A stretch of DNA of 64,000 nt. It comes from Rhodopseudomonas sp. P2A-2r. Its GTDB lineage: Bacteria > Pseudomonadota > Alphaproteobacteria > Rhizobiales > Xanthobacteraceae. A program made the position numbers and the translations under genes. The notes beneath the pieces are model-generated. The model was not told where the DNA came from. It worked only from the letters and a program-made list of their open reading frames with translations, and searched no databases. Location: the NCBI RefSeq assembly GCF_026015985.1, contig NZ_CP110389.1, positions 124,001 through 188,000 of the forward strand. The letters run 5' to 3'. Below are positions 1-8,460 of this stretch, in pieces (position 1 is the stretch's first letter; the number at the start of each line of letters is the position of its first letter).

Positions 1-313
1 TGTTGGTATCGCAGCGGATGAAGATGCCGCTGTTGGCGGCGTCGTCGGCCCAGAATTCCGCCCTGATCTGGAAATCCTTGTAGGACGTCTTGCTGACGAG
101 ATAAGCGGGATCCTTTCCGATCAGCCGGTCGGCGACGAGCCCGTCGTCGGTGGTTGTCCAGTTGGCGTCGCCGACCTTGTCCCAGTCGCCGATGGTCTGG
201 TCCTGAAGCAGCGTGATCCAGCCCTCGTCGGTTTGGCCATGGGTGATACTGCCATATTGCAAGGCAGCAAAGCTGACGACATAACAGACTGCGATCGCAG
301 CGATGCGTTTCAT
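1..313 (-). CDS. Secreted DUF1080 (3-keto-disaccharide hydrolase-like) protein, N-terminal part only
   Basis: The first 104 codons run off the left edge of the window, so the C-terminus is missing. The start is ATG at 311-313 with a clear GGGAGG ribosome site upstream. Residues 1-26 form a signal peptide (MKRIAAIAVCYVVSFAAL then a cleavage region). The mature part begins EGWITLLQDQTIGDW and continues through YLVSKTSYKDFQIRAEFW to NSGIFIRC, the order of conserved blocks in the N-terminal half of the DUF1080 jelly-roll family. Known members are periplasmic or outer-membrane proteins acting on sugars, some as 3-keto-disaccharide hydrolases. The substrate here cannot be read from the fragment. 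No operon partner is visible inside the window. Confidence 0.82.
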   Translation of the reverse strand, partial: MKRIAAIAVCYVVSFAALQYGSITHGQTDEGWITLLQDQTIGDWDKVGDANWTTTDDGLVADRLIGKDPAYLVSKTSYKDFQIRAEFWADDAANSGIFIRCDTN

Positions 314-424
314 GTTGCTTTCCTCCCATGGGTCTTTTGTTGATATCAAGTTAGACCCGGGATCGCGGTCCTGTAAATCGCCAAGCCGCGCAGTGCGCAA
401 AGAGATAATTTCGGTAGCCAGGCC

Positions 425-1540
425 ATGACGTCATTTCCGATGATTGATCTCGCGCTGAAGGCCGGCACGGTGGCGCTGCTGCTGTTGCTGACCACGCTGC
501 TGCTGCGCGACAGCCGCGGCGTGGCCGGACGGCTGGCGGCCGCGCTGGCACTGGGCGCCGCGGCCCATGCGGTCAGTGCAGGATTTGTTGCGCCGGTTGC
601 CGCATGGCGCGCACCGCTGATCGCGCTGTCCACCGGCAACGTCGTGGTGCTGTGGCTGTTCACACGGGCGCTGTTCGACGACGGCTTCGCGCTGCGAAGG
701 TGGCATGCGCTGCCATGGGCGGCGATGGTCGCGCTCAGCCTGGTCGACTGCCTGCTGCTGGTGCCCGACCATCTCCGGCTCGCACAGGTACTTGGCACCG
801 CACTGAACATCGCCGCGCTGGGCTTCATCGCGCTGGCAGTGGCGCAGGCCGTCTCCTCCTGGCGGGCCGACCTGGTCGAAGGCCGTCGCCGGCTGCGACT
901 GGCCGTCGTGGTCGCGGCCACCGCCTATGGCGCCATCAATGCCGTCATGCAGCTCGCCTGGTTCGGTCGCGCCGGCGCCGACATGGCCACGACCGTCAAC
1001 GCCGCACTGCTCGCCGCAGTTGTCGCCGGCATGGCCCTGGCACTGACGCGGATCGATGGCCGCGACCTGTTCGCCGCGCCGGCGATGCCGCGATCGGTTG
1101 CCGATGCGCCGCGGGAGATTCGCAGCGACCTCGCCGACGCCGCCGATCAAAAGATGCTCGCAGCATTGAACCGGCTGATGACCAATGACCGCATCTATCG
1201 CCACGAGAACGTCACCATCGGATCGCTGGCCACCCGGCTCGCCGTGCCCGAATACAAATTGCGGCGGCTGATCAACCAGCGACTGGGCCACCGCAACTTC
1301 AATGTCTTTCTCAACGACCACCGCATCGCCGAAGTGAAGGCCGCACTGGCCGACCCGACCCAGGCCGCGGTGCCGGTCATCACCATCGCCATGGATGCCG
1401 GCTTTCAGTCGCTGGGACCGTTCAACCGCGCGTTTAAGGCCGCGACAGGACTGACCCCCACCGACTATCGCCGCCGCCATGCGGTCCCCGCGCCACCGCC
1501 CACACCATTGCAATTGAAAGAGAATTTCAGAATCGGCTAG
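425..1540 (+). CDS. AraC-family transcriptional regulator with multi-helix membrane N-terminus
   Basis: A 371-aa protein. Residues about 1-215 form roughly seven hydrophobic segments (for example GTVALLLLLTTLLLR and ALNIAALGFIALAVAQAV), so the sensor part sits in the inner membrane. Residues about 240-360 carry an AraC/XylS DNA-binding domain with two helix-turn-helix units, including LATRLAVPEYKLRRLINQRL and AMDAGFQSLGPFNRAFKAATGLTPTDYRR. This layout matches the membrane-bound AraC regulators often found next to serine hydrolases. The next gene on the same strand, about 100 bp away, is such a hydrolase, so regulation of it is a reasonable inference. The ATG at 440 is an alternative start. 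The ribosome site is weak for both. Confidence 0.85.
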   Translation: MTSFPMIDLALKAGTVALLLLLTTLLLRDSRGVAGRLAAALALGAAAHAVSAGFVAPVAAWRAPLIALSTGNVVVLWLFTRALFDDGFALRRWHALPWAAMVALSLVDCLLLVPDHLRLAQVLGTALNIAALGFIALAVAQAVSSWRADLVEGRRRLRLAVVVAATAYGAINAVMQLAWFGRAGADMATTVNAALLAAVVAGMALALTRIDGRDLFAAPAMPRSVADAPREIRSDLADAADQKMLAALNRLMTNDRIYRHENVTIGSLATRLAVPEYKLRRLINQRLGHRNFNVFLNDHRIAEVKAALADPTQAAVPVITIAMDAGFQSLGPFNRAFKAATGLTPTDYRRRHAVPAPPPTPLQLKENFRIG

Positions 1541-1645
1541 CCGCGCCCGATTTTCCGGCTGCACGATTTCGAATTCGGCGAGCCGCCGATGCCGCGCTCG
1601 GGCCTGCTCCGTGCACCGCAGTGGTGCGGATGACCGGAGCAGGCC

Positions 1646-3063
1646 ATGACCCGACAACGACAGATCACAATCTTCGCCGCCGTCTCGGCGCTGGGTGCGC
1701 TCACCTGGGCCGCCGCCCGCGCGCAGGACGCACCGCGCATCGCCACCGGCTTCGTCGCCCATACCTTGTGTTCGGCGGCCTTCGTGTCCGGCGTCGATCC
1801 CGACGCGGCCTATGCGGAAACCCTGGAGGCCATGCCCGGCGTCGGGCTGATCGGCTGGGCGCTTCGTTACAATGTCGACCGCGACCGCCGCGAGGTGACC
1901 AGCACCCTGCTCGGCGGCAGCCGCAGCCGCGCGGTCGAGCGCGCCGGGCTCGGTTGTCGCCTCGTCGATGAGGGGAATCCGCCGCGGCAACGCCGCTGCC
2001 GACGGTGGCCCCGCAGCGACCGTTGCTGCCGGAGATCGCCGGCCCCGCCATGGTCGAAGCCGCAACCCCGGAGCTGCGGCAAGCGCTCGACCGCGCCTTC
2101 GCCGAGCCGGAGCAGCCGCCGTTGCGCCACACCAAGGCGATCGTCGTGCTCAAGGACGGCCGCGTTATCGCCGAGCGCTATGCGCCGGGCTACGGCATCG
2201 ACACGCCGGTTCTCGGCTGGTCGGCAACCAAGTCGGTGATGTCGGCGCTCTCGGGCATTCTGGTGCGTCAGGGCAAGCTCGCTCTGGATCAACCTGCCGC
2301 GGTCGCTGCGTGGCGCAGTCCCGGCGATCCACGCCATGCCATCACCCTCGATCATCTGCTCCGTCACACCAGCGGACTGGCGATGGGCAGTTCGCTCCAG
2401 GCTTCGCTCGCCAGCACCATCGCGCCGGTCAACCAGATGAAGTTCGCCGAACGCGACATGGCCGGCTTCGCCGAACGCGCCGCGCTGGAAACGGCGCCCG
2501 GCAGCGCCTGGAATTATCACGACGGCAACACCGTCATCCTGTCGCGGCTGATCCGCGATGCCGTGGGCGGCACGGCTGCCGACGTGCTGCGGTTTGCGCG
2601 AAGGGAATTGTTCGACCCGCTGGGCATGCGCAACGTCACGCTGGAATTCGACGCCACCGGCACGCCGGAGGGCTCCAGCCAGATGCTGGCGCCGGCGCGC
2701 GCCTGGGCGCGGTTCGGCCAACTCTATCTCGACGACGGCATGGTCGGCGGCAAGCGCATCCTTCCGGAACGATGGGTCGCGGTGTCAGCAACGCCGACGC
2801 CCGAAGCCTGGGTCGGCATCGGCGCCGGCTTCTGGACCAACCGCGGCGACAGTTTTGGCGCGAAATTCCGGACCGGGCACGGCTGGCCCGCCGACTCCTT
2901 CTATGCCAGCGGCACCTTCGGACAATATGTCATCGTGCTGCCGTCGCAGCGCCTGGTGATCGCCCGCTTCGGCATCGCGCGCGACCGTGGCGACATCGAA
3001 GGCGTCTCGCGGCTGGTGGCGGACGTGATCTCTGCGACCCGCAGCGAACGGGACGCGCCGTAG
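1646..3063 (+). pseudogene. Serine hydrolase of the beta-lactamase/NylB-like family, broken by a one-base frameshift
   Basis: Two frames must be joined to give one full-length protein. From ATG 1646 (GGAG about 8 bp upstream) a signal peptide and the N-terminal domain (IATGFVAHTLCSAAFVSGVDP ... GLGCRLVDEG) are read in frame 2. From about 1972 the catalytic domain continues in frame 1 to 3063. Adding one G to the GGGG run at 1972-1975 restores a continuous reading of about 472 codons. The catalytic SxxK is SATK in GWSATKSV; HTSGL and a WNYHDGN block follow in the usual order. The family contains class C beta-lactamase-like and 6-aminohexanoate-dimer hydrolases; the substrate is unknown. Either the gene is inactive in this strain or the base was lost in sequencing. 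Confidence 0.8.
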
Positions 3064-3070
3064 AGGCCCG

Positions 3071-3961
3071 CTACGCCTTGCGTTTCGCGCGCACAGGAGC
3101 GGCCGGGCGGGAGTCCACCAGCACCCTGTGCAGCGCCTGCACGTTCGGCGAGGCGGCGCCCTTGCGCCAGATGAGCACCGTCTCGGCGCGGTTCTCGCCG
3201 ACCGGCAGCCGGTGCACGGTGAGCCGCTTGCCTTCGGGAAAGGTCGACAGCACGCTCTCCGGCAGCAGCGCGATGCCCATGCCTGCGACCACGCAGCCGA
3301 GCATGGCGTGATAGGAGCCGAGTTCGATGGTGCGCTCTGGCATCTCGCCGCGCTTCGCATACCAGTCCTCCAGCCGCTTGCGATGCGGGCAGCCGTTCTC
3401 GAACACCAGCACCGCGCGCGGTGCGCCGTCTTTCCGGCCGATCGGCGGATGGCCCGCCGCCGACACGATCACCGGCTCCTCGTCGAAGGCATGCACGCGA
3501 TCGAATGGCGCCGCGGCGATCGGCTCGGCAACGAAGGCGGCGTCGAGGTCGCCGGCGAGAATTCCCTTGGCCAGCGTTTGCGGATTGCCGATGCGCAGCT
3601 CGAGCTGCACGTCGGGATAGAGGCGGTGGAATTCGTTCAACGGCCCGGGCAGCCGCACGGCGGCGGTGCTCTCCATGGCGCCGAGGCGAAACATGCCGCG
3701 CGGCCGCGGATCCTGCACCGCATCGCGCGCCTCGTCGGCCAGCGCCAGCAGCCGGTCGGCATAGCCGAGCAGTGTCTGGCCCGCCGGCGTCAGGTGCAGC
3801 CGCTTGCCCTCGCGCACGAACAACGGCGTGCCGAGATCGTCCTCGAGCTGACGCACCCTTGTCGTCACGTTGGACTGCACGCGATGCAGCCGCTCGGCCG
3901 CGCGGGTGACACCACCCTCGCGCACCACGGCGCGGAAGATGCGCAGTTCGGCCAGATCCAT
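3071..3961 (-). CDS. LysR-family transcriptional regulator
   Basis: A 296-aa protein of normal family length. Residues 1-60 are the winged helix-turn-helix (MDLAELRIFRAVVREGGVTR, then AAERLHRVQSNVTTRVRQLE); residues about 90-285 are the periplasmic-binding-like effector domain. It ends 8 bp from the end of the convergent serine hydrolase gene. It is divergent from the DUF1127-DUF1330 gene with an 88-bp AT-rich spacer, the usual arrangement of a LysR regulator and its target, so that gene is the best candidate target. The effector cannot be told from sequence. Confidence 0.93.
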   Translation of the reverse strand: MDLAELRIFRAVVREGGVTRAAERLHRVQSNVTTRVRQLEDDLGTPLFVREGKRLHLTPAGQTLLGYADRLLALADEARDAVQDPRPRGMFRLGAMESTAAVRLPGPLNEFHRLYPDVQLELRIGNPQTLAKGILAGDLDAAFVAEPIAAAPFDRVHAFDEEPVIVSAAGHPPIGRKDGAPRAVLVFENGCPHRKRLEDWYAKRGEMPERTIELGSYHAMLGCVVAGMGIALLPESVLSTFPEGKRLTVHRLPVGENRAETVLIWRKGAASPNVQALHRVLVDSRPAAPVRAKRKA

Positions 3962-4049
3962 TCATCTCTCCGTAAGATCAAAATGATCTCGATTATTCAT
4001 TTTATGGGATGTTCTGCGTCGGGTAAACCAGCCGACGAAAGGATCGGCC

Positions 4050-4667
4050 ATGGCAGACGACTTCGATCCACGCGCGCACGACGCGCGCCTTCTGACGCCG
4101 CAGCAGTGGATGGCAACGAGACAGACCATCATTCGCAACGCCCGGGCCGAACGCGCCCGGATGATCCGCGCCGGCCTCCGCGCGGCCTTCACCGCGTTGC
4201 GCTCCGGCTGGCGCCGCGTGAACGAACAGCAGAAGGCGCGCGCGTCCCTGCGCGACATGAGCGACTACGATTTGCGCGATATCGGCGTGACCCGCGCCGG
4301 CATCGAGACCGCCATCCGCGGCACCGCCGACCCGGCGTCGACGGCCCCACGTTCATCACATCACAACTGGAGAACCATGATGTCGAAAGCCTACTGGATC
4401 GTCCGCGTTTCCGTGCGCGACGAGGCCCGCTATCCGGATTATCTCGCCGCGGCTAGGCCGGCGTTCGAGAAATTCGGCGCGCGTTTCATCGTGCGCGGCG
4501 GCGCCTTCGAGGCAATGGAGGGCAATGCGCGTGAGCGCAACGTGGTGGTCGAATTCGCCGACCGCGCCACTGCAACGGCCTGCTATCGCAGCCCGGAATA
4601 CGAGGCGGCGAAAGCGATCCGGCAAAAATATGCCGAGGCCGATTTCATCATCATCGACGGGGCGTAG
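4050..4667 (+). CDS. DUF1127-DUF1330 fusion protein (or two genes sharing one open frame)
   Basis: A 205-aa open frame joins two families normally encoded by separate small genes. Residues 1-92 end in a YjiS-like DUF1127 helix pair (RASLRDMSDYDLRDIGVTRA); such arginine-rich small proteins are known for roles in RNA turnover and stress or phosphate physiology in other alphaproteobacteria. Residues 111-205 are a complete DUF1330 domain (KAYWIVRVSVRDEARYPDY ... RSPEYEAAKAIRQKY), a ferredoxin-like fold related to NIPSNAP. The junction contains an in-frame ATGATG at 4377-4382 preceded by GGAG, so the DUF1330 part may also be translated on its own. One extra base upstream would restore a TGA overlapping that ATG. 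Divergent from the LysR gene. Confidence 0.8.
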   Translation: MADDFDPRAHDARLLTPQQWMATRQTIIRNARAERARMIRAGLRAAFTALRSGWRRVNEQQKARASLRDMSDYDLRDIGVTRAGIETAIRGTADPASTAPRSSHHNWRTMMSKAYWIVRVSVRDEARYPDYLAAARPAFEKFGARFIVRGGAFEAMEGNARERNVVVEFADRATATACYRSPEYEAAKAIRQKYAEADFIIIDGA

Positions 4668-4671
4668 TTCA

Positions 4672-4709
4672 GTAGGATGGGTTGATCGTCCCAGCGAAAC
4701 CCATCCTAC
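4672..4709. terminator. Perfect 12-bp inverted repeat between convergent genes, probable bidirectional terminator
   Basis: Arms GTAGGATGGGTT (4672-4683) and AACCCATCCTAC (4698-4709) are exact reverse complements around a 14-nt loop. The element lies between the stop of the DUF1127-DUF1330 gene and the stop of the convergent MmgE/PrpD gene. There is no long T-run. It resembles dispersed GGATGGGT-type palindromes seen in many rhizobial genomes, so it may be a mobile repeat as well as a transcription stop. Confidence 0.65.
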
Positions 4710-4716
4710 GTACTCG

Positions 4717-6081
4717 CTATCGTCCCAGCGCCGTCGCCGTGCTGACGCGGTCGTAACGTTCCAGCGTCAAAATCGCGTCGGAGAATTTCTCGGCCCCGCC
4801 GTTCAGCACCGGGCGCGCCAGCTGCAGGAACTTCTGCTGCATCGCTGCGGCGTCGGGGAACGAGTTCGGCTCGCCGGACGGATCGGCATAGATCCGCTCG
4901 TGCACGCCGTCCTCGGTGGTGATGCTGACGCGGGCGCCGAACGGATGCACCTTGCCCTCGAGGCGGGCGTCCTGCACCACGTCGAAACGATCGGCCAGCG
5001 TATTGATCGCGGCATCGCCGAGTTTCGTATAGTCGTCCCAGCCGAAACTACCCTGCTCCAGCGCCAGCGCGCCGGTGAAGAACATGGAGAACTGGCCGCC
5101 GACGATGGAAGTCGGATGCCGCTTGGTGGCGGCGTCGCCGGTGAGCGTGATGCCGTTGCGGTGCAGGCCGATCTCGACGCGCTTGACCTGATCCGGCGTC
5201 AGATTGTGTTCGCGGCGCATGGCGATCAGGGCATCGATGGCCGCATGGGTGTAGCGGCAGCTCGGATAGGGTTTCACGCCGATCTTCATGGTCTCGTAGA
5301 CCGTGCCGAGACCGGCGGTGGCTTTCTCCGGATGGGCGTTGTTGCTGTAGCCGACCAGCAGACCGTGCTTGCCTTCCACCGATTCGGTGGCGCCGACAAA
5401 ATCGTTCTTCGCCAAAGTCGCTGCAAACACGCCGTTCATGGCGGCGGCGCCGACCTGGTAGCGCTTGTTCCAGGCGCCGTTGACCAGGAATTGCAGCGAG
5501 CCCGCGGCCTGGCTGCCGGACACGCCGAAGGCCGAGGTGATCTGGTCTTTCGACAGGCCGAACAGTTTGGCGGCGGCGGCCGCCGCACCATAGGTGCCGG
5601 CAGTGGCGGTGGGATGGAAGCCGCGCGCGTAATGCGAGGTGGGATCGAGCGCATTGCCGAGCCGGCAGCACACTTCATAGCCGGCGACGATGGCGGTGAG
5701 CACGTCGCGGCCGGAGGCATTGACCATCTCGCCGACCGCAAAGGCGGCGGGCACCACCGGCGCGCTGGGATGCAGCGAGGAATCCGCGTGGGTGTCGTCG
5801 AAGTCGAGCGAATGGCCGAGCGCACCGTTCAGCAGGGCAGCGACTGCCGGCGTCCAGGTCTTGCTGTCGCCGAACACCGTGGAGCCGCCGTCGCCGTCGA
5901 GCGCCAGGACCTGCAGCATCTTCAGCAATGCCGGCGTCGATTCCGCCTCGCGCCGGGCGCGAATCGCACTGCCGAGGAAATCCAGCGTCAGCACCTTGGC
6001 GCGCGCCAGCACCTCATCCGGAATATCATCGAATTTCAGGTCGGCGACATAGGCGGCGAGCGTTGCGGTTTCATCGGCCAT
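4717..6081 (-). CDS. MmgE/PrpD family protein (2-methylcitrate dehydratase-like)
   Basis: A 454-aa protein of typical length. Family features include LDFLGSAIRARREAE near residue 30, LGHSLDFDDTHADSSLHPSA near residue 90, and the AGTYGAAAAAAKLFGLS and KPYPSCRYTHAAIDAL blocks further on. The family includes 2-methylcitrate dehydratase (PrpD), cis-aconitate decarboxylase and iminodisuccinate epimerase. No prpB or prpC lies nearby, so a role in propionate catabolism is not supported; it is an isolated family member with unknown substrate. Probably cytoplasmic. It is transcribed toward the inverted repeat at 4672-4709 and is divergent from the FUSC transporter gene. Confidence 0.92.
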   Translation of the reverse strand: MADETATLAAYVADLKFDDIPDEVLARAKVLTLDFLGSAIRARREAESTPALLKMLQVLALDGDGGSTVFGDSKTWTPAVAALLNGALGHSLDFDDTHADSSLHPSAPVVPAAFAVGEMVNASGRDVLTAIVAGYEVCCRLGNALDPTSHYARGFHPTATAGTYGAAAAAAKLFGLSKDQITSAFGVSGSQAAGSLQFLVNGAWNKRYQVGAAAMNGVFAATLAKNDFVGATESVEGKHGLLVGYSNNAHPEKATAGLGTVYETMKIGVKPYPSCRYTHAAIDALIAMRREHNLTPDQVKRVEIGLHRNGITLTGDAATKRHPTSIVGGQFSMFFTGALALEQGSFGWDDYTKLGDAAINTLADRFDVVQDARLEGKVHPFGARVSITTEDGVHERIYADPSGEPNSFPDAAAMQQKFLQLARPVLNGGAEKFSDAILTLERYDRVSTATALGR

Positions 6082-6161
6082 CGTGTTTCCTCACTTTTAT
6101 GGCGATACCGTAAGGGGCCACTTCCGGACTTCAAGCCGACAGCACGACGGGGGCAGCAGCC

Positions 6162-7340
6162 ATGCCGCAACCCGACGACTGTCATGTCAACCACGACCGG
6201 CCGACGCCGGCGCAAGGCATCATGACCGCAATATTGAAACGCGCGCTTGCGCTGCTGCAGTCCCGCAAGGTCGAACTGGGGCTCGGCATCCGCGTGACCG
6301 CCGCGGCGTTCAGCGCGCTGGCGGTGGCCACCGCGCTCGGCCTCAAGCTGCCGCTATGGGCGGTGCTGACTTCGATCATCGTGACGCAGATGAGCGTCGG
6401 CCGCTCGCTGAAGGCGACGCGCGATTACCTGGTCGGCACCATCGGCGGTGCGATCTATGGCGGCGCGGTGGCCATTCTCATCCCGCACAGCGGCGAAGGC
6501 GCGCTGCTCGCGGTCCTGGTGCTGGCGGTGGCGCCACTGGCCTTCATCGCCGCCATCAATCCCAGCCTCAACGTCGCCACCGTCACCGCCATCATCGTGC
6601 TGCTGCTGCCGACCATGAACCACGGCACGCCGCTGGAATCGGCCATCGATCGCGTGCTGGAAGTGGCGGTCGGCGCCGTCACCGGCCTGCTGGTATCGTT
6701 CCTGGTGCTGCCGTCGCGGGCGCACAGCCAGATCCGCATCGCCGCTGCGAACGTGCTCGAACTGATGGCCGCAGCGTTGAAGGAATTGCTCGCGGGACTG
6801 ACACGCGGGCTGGACAACGACGAATTGCATCGCCTGCAGGATGGCATCGGCAGGTCGCTGACCGGGCTCAACGACATTGGCGCCGAGGCCGAGCGCGAAC
6901 GCGCCGCGCATCTGTCGTCCGGTCCCGACACCGGGCCGCTGCTGCGCACCGTGCTGCGGCTGCGCCACGACCTGGTGATTCTCGGCCGCGCCACGCTGGT
7001 GCCGCTGCCCTACGCATTGCAGATCCGGCTCGCCGCGCCGCTGGCCAGGGTCAGCGACGCCATCACCACCTATCTGCGCAGCGTCGCCGTGACCTTGCGC
7101 AGCGGCAAGGGCGCGCCGGCGATGTGGCCGGTGCTGGCCGCGCTGCAGGGCTACAGCGCGGAAATTGCCGCAGTGCGCAGCGAAGGGCTGACCCGCGGCA
7201 TTCCCGGCGACGTGGCCGAACGATTCTTCGCGCTTGGCTTTGCGTTGGAGCAGATGCGGCAGGATCTGAAGGATCTGGAACGCTGTGTCTCCGACTGGAG
7301 CGAGGCTTCGCCGGCCGCGAAAGGCATCGCGGCGGACTGA
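6162..7340 (+). CDS. FUSC-family inner-membrane protein (aromatic acid / fusaric acid efflux type)
   Basis: A 392-aa protein. Residues about 35-190 contain about six hydrophobic helices in the FUSC order (for example AAFSALAVATALGLKLPLWA, IIVTQMSVGRSLKATRDYLVG, VAVGAVTGLLVSFLVLP), followed by a soluble helical domain of about 200 residues. It corresponds to one half of the long AaeB/YccS exporters. No membrane-fusion partner gene is next to it. ATG 6222 (starting MTAILKRALALL) is an alternative start that would trim a charged leader of 20 residues; neither has a strong ribosome site. It ends 7 bp before the stop of the convergent gene at 7348-7860. Confidence 0.85.
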   Translation: MPQPDDCHVNHDRPTPAQGIMTAILKRALALLQSRKVELGLGIRVTAAAFSALAVATALGLKLPLWAVLTSIIVTQMSVGRSLKATRDYLVGTIGGAIYGGAVAILIPHSGEGALLAVLVLAVAPLAFIAAINPSLNVATVTAIIVLLLPTMNHGTPLESAIDRVLEVAVGAVTGLLVSFLVLPSRAHSQIRIAAANVLELMAAALKELLAGLTRGLDNDELHRLQDGIGRSLTGLNDIGAEAERERAAHLSSGPDTGPLLRTVLRLRHDLVILGRATLVPLPYALQIRLAAPLARVSDAITTYLRSVAVTLRSGKGAPAMWPVLAALQGYSAEIAAVRSEGLTRGIPGDVAERFFALGFALEQMRQDLKDLERCVSDWSEASPAAKGIAAD

Positions 7341-7347
7341 CGCGGAG

Positions 7348-7860
7348 CTATTGCCGCGCCTTCAGCGCATCTAGCGCATGTTCCTGAAGACGCTCGGGAT
7401 CGCGCTCGCCGCGCGACGCCTCGTCGAGAATGCTGGTGGACAGCAGTTTCAGGGCCTCGGACGGGATCCGCAGCGGCAGTTCATCGAGACACAGGTTCAG
7501 CGCGGTGGACATCGCCTCGACCGTATCCGGCGCAAATACCTTGCCGGCCGCGTCCTGGGGATCGGAGACATCGGCGGTCGGCGTGGCGAGTTGCGCCGGT
7601 GCCCTGCGCTGGCGCTGGCCGAGGCGCGAAGCCTCGGCAAGCACGCACAGGTGAATCAGGCCGGCTTCACTCAGCATGTCCTCGTCGGACTGTCCGGCCT
7701 TGGCCATCGCCACAAGCCGCGCCGCCAGACGCTTGCGATTGTCGTCGTTGGCGGCATTGGTGCCTTCACGCAGGGTGAACTGCTCCCACGCCGCGTCGAA
7801 GGCACGGGCCAGCATCAGCTTTTCGGCATCGTCATCGCGCTGGCTGTCGGTGGCATCCAT
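7348..7860 (-). CDS. Conserved hypothetical protein, acidic and helical
   Basis: I do not recognise this 170-aa protein. The ATG at 7858-7860 is chosen; a further upstream reading would need a TTG start. The protein is mostly helical and charged, with no signal peptide, membrane segment or clear catalytic motif. It contains a region DDDAEKLMLARAFDAAWEQF near the N-terminus and LSTSILDEASRGERDPERL near the C-terminus. It lies downstream of the DUF2867 gene on the same strand with a 42-bp gap, so the two may be co-transcribed. Similar proteins in related genomes would help decide whether it is a regulator or a structural protein. Confidence 0.6.
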   Translation of the reverse strand: MDATDSQRDDDAEKLMLARAFDAAWEQFTLREGTNAANDDNRKRLAARLVAMAKAGQSDEDMLSEAGLIHLCVLAEASRLGQRQRRAPAQLATPTADVSDPQDAAGKVFAPDTVEAMSTALNLCLDELPLRIPSEALKLLSTSILDEASRGERDPERLQEHALDALKARQ

Positions 7861-7902
7861 GCTGGGCAACGGCCACAAGCCGCTGAAGTTCCCGCCGATC
7901 GC

Positions 7903-8376
7903 TCAGCCGGCCGCCTGACTCAGCGCGGCGCGCGCGACCAGCCGATGGAACGGCAAGATCACAGTCAGATAGCAGCGGCCGAGCCAATTGTGGGTCAGTA
8001 CCACGGTGGTGACGGTGATACGGGTGCCGCCCTGCGCCGGCGCCACATCGACCAGCACGCGAAAATCGAGATGGACGTCGTTGAAGCCGGCGACCAGACG
8101 CTGCGGGGTGTCCGAGACCACCGGGAACATGCCGACGCGGTCGACGGGGGCCCGGGCAGCGGTCTGCGACGTTGTGATGCCGAACGGCGCAACGATGGCG
8201 TCGCGTAGAACCAGAAGCGCGCGCACCCAGCCCGGCGATGTCCCGAACAGGCGCTGCGCCGCGCCGCGCGCGTCGAGCGCCGGATCTCTCACCGTGAGGG
8301 TAAAGGCATCGGCAAACTGCGCGCCCGGCAGAAAGGTGCGGGCATCGGCGGGAGGCGCGATAGCTTGGACGGACAT
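7903..8376 (-). CDS. DUF2867 domain-containing protein
   Basis: A 157-aa protein that is almost entirely one DUF2867 domain: residues about 15-30 give LPGAQFADAFTLTV, followed by AQRLFGTSPGWVRALLVLRD, a GMFPVV strand, and a C-terminal LGRCYLTVILPFHRLVARAA segment. DUF2867 is a SRPBCC-like family of unknown function, sometimes fused to NAD-dependent epimerase domains; here it stands alone. No signal peptide. It probably forms a transcription unit with the hypothetical gene that follows. Confidence 0.8.
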   Translation of the reverse strand: MSVQAIAPPADARTFLPGAQFADAFTLTVRDPALDARGAAQRLFGTSPGWVRALLVLRDAIVAPFGITTSQTAARAPVDRVGMFPVVSDTPQRLVAGFNDVHLDFRVLVDVAPAQGGTRITVTTVVLTHNWLGRCYLTVILPFHRLVARAALSQAAG

Positions 8377-8460
8377 GGACGACTCCTGCAGCAGTCGGAT
8401 CGATCGATGCCGCCGAGCCTAGGACGATTTGCGCGCCGCCGCGAGTCCGCGCGCGCAGCC

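Noticed and set aside
431..2065. Long open frame on the minus strand, 544 codons
   Set aside because: It is antisense to the AraC and hydrolase genes, has Gly/Arg/Gln-rich composition with no family similarity, and arises from high GC in the opposite frame.
4128..4456. Possible alternative reading frame through the DUF1127-DUF1330 junction as evidence of a simple one-base deletion
   Set aside because: Adding one base in the CCCC run near 4342 does not produce a stop near the internal ATG, so unlike the other frameshifts this junction is not explained by a homopolymer loss.
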